NCBI GenBank assembly: GCA_964551295.1
Contig: CAZKDJ010000085.1
Coordinates: 1-16,060, forward strand
Length of the DNA stretch: 16,060 nt
Source of the DNA: JAFGED01 sp964551295
GTDB lineage: Bacteria > Chloroflexota > Anaerolineae > B4-G1
Direction: 5' to 3'
Below are positions 15,056-16,060 of the stretch, piece by piece. Every line of letters starts with the position of its first letter. Position 1 is the stretch's first letter. The position numbers and the translations under genes are program-made. The notes below the pieces were generated by a model. That model did no database searches, was not told the origin of the DNA, and saw nothing but the letters and a program-made list of their open reading frames with translations.

Positions 15056-15858
15056 CTACGGCAGCGTGATCTCGAAATAATCGAATCGGGCCTCGATGTC
15101 CTCCACCTCCCAGTCCGGTGGCACGGAATTGGTCGCGTTCAAGCCCACGCGGGCGGGGACGAAGGAAACCGCGACGGAGCCAACCTCTCGCCAATCGCCA
15201 TACGTCGTGGCAAGTACCCGGCGACGCTCCCACCCTGGTAAACCAGACGCAGGTAGATGTCCGTCTCGTCGGCGGGCCTGGACACGGCGAGCGTCCCATA
15301 GTCGCCGCCGGTGGCGGTGTCCATATAATAACCGTATCCTTCGGCCAAGCCGCAATGATCGCAATAACCCAGGTTCAGGCGGACCTGGTTCGCCTCATCC
15401 TGTTGGATGAACACGGCGGCCTGGTGATGGTTCTGGCGCGGCTCGGCCACGATGTGCGCAGTGATGGCGAAATCCCCCTCGGGAGCCTCTCGTCCAAGGC
15501 TGTTGGTCGGACCATTGTCGCCGACGATGCGCAACCAGGTGGAGCCATCAGATTCGACCAGGGACCACTTGTCGGGATTCTCCTCGATCCACGCCCATCC
15601 CGGCTGCAGGTCGGCCCCGAAATCGTCCCGAAAGACCGTCCTCTCCGGCAAGGGGGTGGGCGTCGGCGTCGGGGTCTCGGTAGGCATAGGGATCGGCGTA
15701 GCGGTCGGCGGGACCCCGGTCGGCACCGGCATATCGGTGGGCGGAACGGGCGTGTTCGTCGGCGGCTCTGGCGTCTGCGTAGGCGGCGGTTCCGTGGGCT
15801 GCGCGCAAGCCGAGAGCAAAAAGAGTACGACGAGTCCGAGCACAACGATCCTTTTCAC
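15056..15858 (-). CDS. Pro/Thr-tethered lipoprotein with DUF1349-like concanavalin fold, apparent frameshift
   Basis: The GTG start at 15858 has GGAGG 7 nt before it. A lipobox LLSAC places the lipid-bearing Cys at residue 18. A Pro/Thr spacer (about 19-72) leads to a domain starting FRDDFGADLQPGWAWI and containing WSL, LRI, EGDFAI, AAVFIQQD and YLRLVYQGGS. This is the pattern of DUF1349/GH43 C-terminal concanavalin-like domains. The frame entered from the start runs on to a stop at 15139 with an out-of-family tail. From about 15213 the -1 frame instead gives TTYGDWREVGS and then FDYFEITLP, ending at 15056, which is the expected end of the domain. One base missing near 15211-15216 would restore GYYATTYGDWREVGS and about 267 residues. 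This is either a recent mutation or an assembly/sequencing error. It probably binds carbohydrate at the cell surface; ligand unknown. Confidence 0.8.
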
Positions 15859-15906
15859 AGCGTGCCTCCAGAAAATTGACTTCTCTCAAAAGTCGCACGA
15901 CCTGTG

Positions 15907-16060
15907 CTAGACGTGCGCTGCGAGCCAGTTTTCCACGTCCTTGAGTACCTGGGCGCGTTCCGGCTCGTTGAACACCTCGTGGTACAGCCCCTGGTAGATT
16001 TTTACAGTCTCAGTAGATCCAATATTGGTCCTTAACTTGCCAACTGGCCTGTGAACCACA
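15907..16060 (-). CDS. Alpha/beta hydrolase (monoacylglycerol-lipase type), C-terminal fragment
   Basis: Only the last 50 residues are in the window, ending in a TAG at 15907-15909. The segment IYQGLYHEVFNEPERAQVL, followed by KDVENWLAAHV, is the characteristic end of serine hydrolases of the monoacylglycerol lipase/lysophospholipase group. The His in GLYHEVFNE is the expected catalytic-triad His. The nucleophile Ser and the Asp lie outside. It ends 48 nt before the lipoprotein GTG, so the two may share a transcript. No link with the signalling module is visible. Confidence 0.8.
   Translation of the reverse strand, partial: VVHRPVGKLRTNIGSTETVKIYQGLYHEVFNEPERAQVLKDVENWLAAHV

Noticed and set aside
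15206..15220. Programmed -1 frameshift in the lipoprotein gene
   Set aside because: No slippery heptamer or downstream pseudoknot is visible; a missing base is the simpler explanation.
15878..15894. Small hairpin (GACTT/AAGTC) between the hydrolase and lipoprotein genes
   Set aside because: The stem is only 5 bp and AT-rich, too weak to call a terminator despite the short U-run after it.

Overview
This window most resembles a Chloroflexota genome, probably Anaerolineae-like. The reasons are high GC, Pro/Thr-rich surface tethers, many Ser/Thr kinases with short zinc-ribbon heads, WD40-kinase fusions and a concanavalin-like lipoprotein. That placement is inference from gene content, because no rRNA or marker gene is present. 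All eleven genes lie on the minus strand, so transcription runs from high to low coordinates.

Layout in transcription order. The tail of an alpha/beta hydrolase (15907-16060, cut by the window end) is followed by a Pro/Thr-tethered lipoprotein whose last ~52 codons are in another frame (15056-15858), then a GC-rich stem-loop (15003-15034). A near-consensus sigma-70 promoter (14947-14975) starts a signalling block: a secreted-VWA/transmembrane/cytoplasmic-FHA protein (12917-14896), then a 92-residue protein made of five TVKL repeats (12608-12886). A second promoter (12526-12553) precedes a PP2C-type phosphatase (11257-12474), a zinc-ribbon membrane protein (10489-11229) and a soluble VWA protein (9191-10450). 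A 129-bp AT-richer gap holds an array of TGGTA repeats. The last group is a triple zinc-ribbon FHA adaptor (8261-9061), a transmembrane kinase with 14 WD40 repeats (5270-8188), a zinc-ribbon/FHA/FHA/ABC exporter fusion (2417-5239), a zinc-ribbon kinase with an extracytoplasmic propeller-like tail (523-2412), and the N-terminal part of a DA1-like zinc peptidase (1-518, cut by the window start).

Taken together, the block from 14896 down to 1 looks like one phospho-threonine signalling module. It has two membrane kinases (writers), one phosphatase (eraser), four FHA domains in three proteins (readers), two VWA proteins, and an ABC exporter as a likely output. Zinc ribbons of the same CxxC-x10-12-CxxC design recur eight times in five of the proteins. 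The two-FHA ABC exporter next to a kinase recalls mycobacterial Rv1747/PknF. The VWA + kinase + PP2C grouping recalls the TerY-phosphorylation triads. The repeat protein, with five evenly spaced T-V-K-L sites, is the least explained member and could be a multivalent phospho-scaffold for the FHA proteins. Several catalytic positions are altered: the PP2C metal-site Asp, the alpha-F Asp of the WD40 kinase, the HRD His of the other kinase, and the MIDAS of the secreted VWA. There is no gene-free stretch longer than about 160 bp, and I see no tRNA, rRNA, CRISPR array or transposase.
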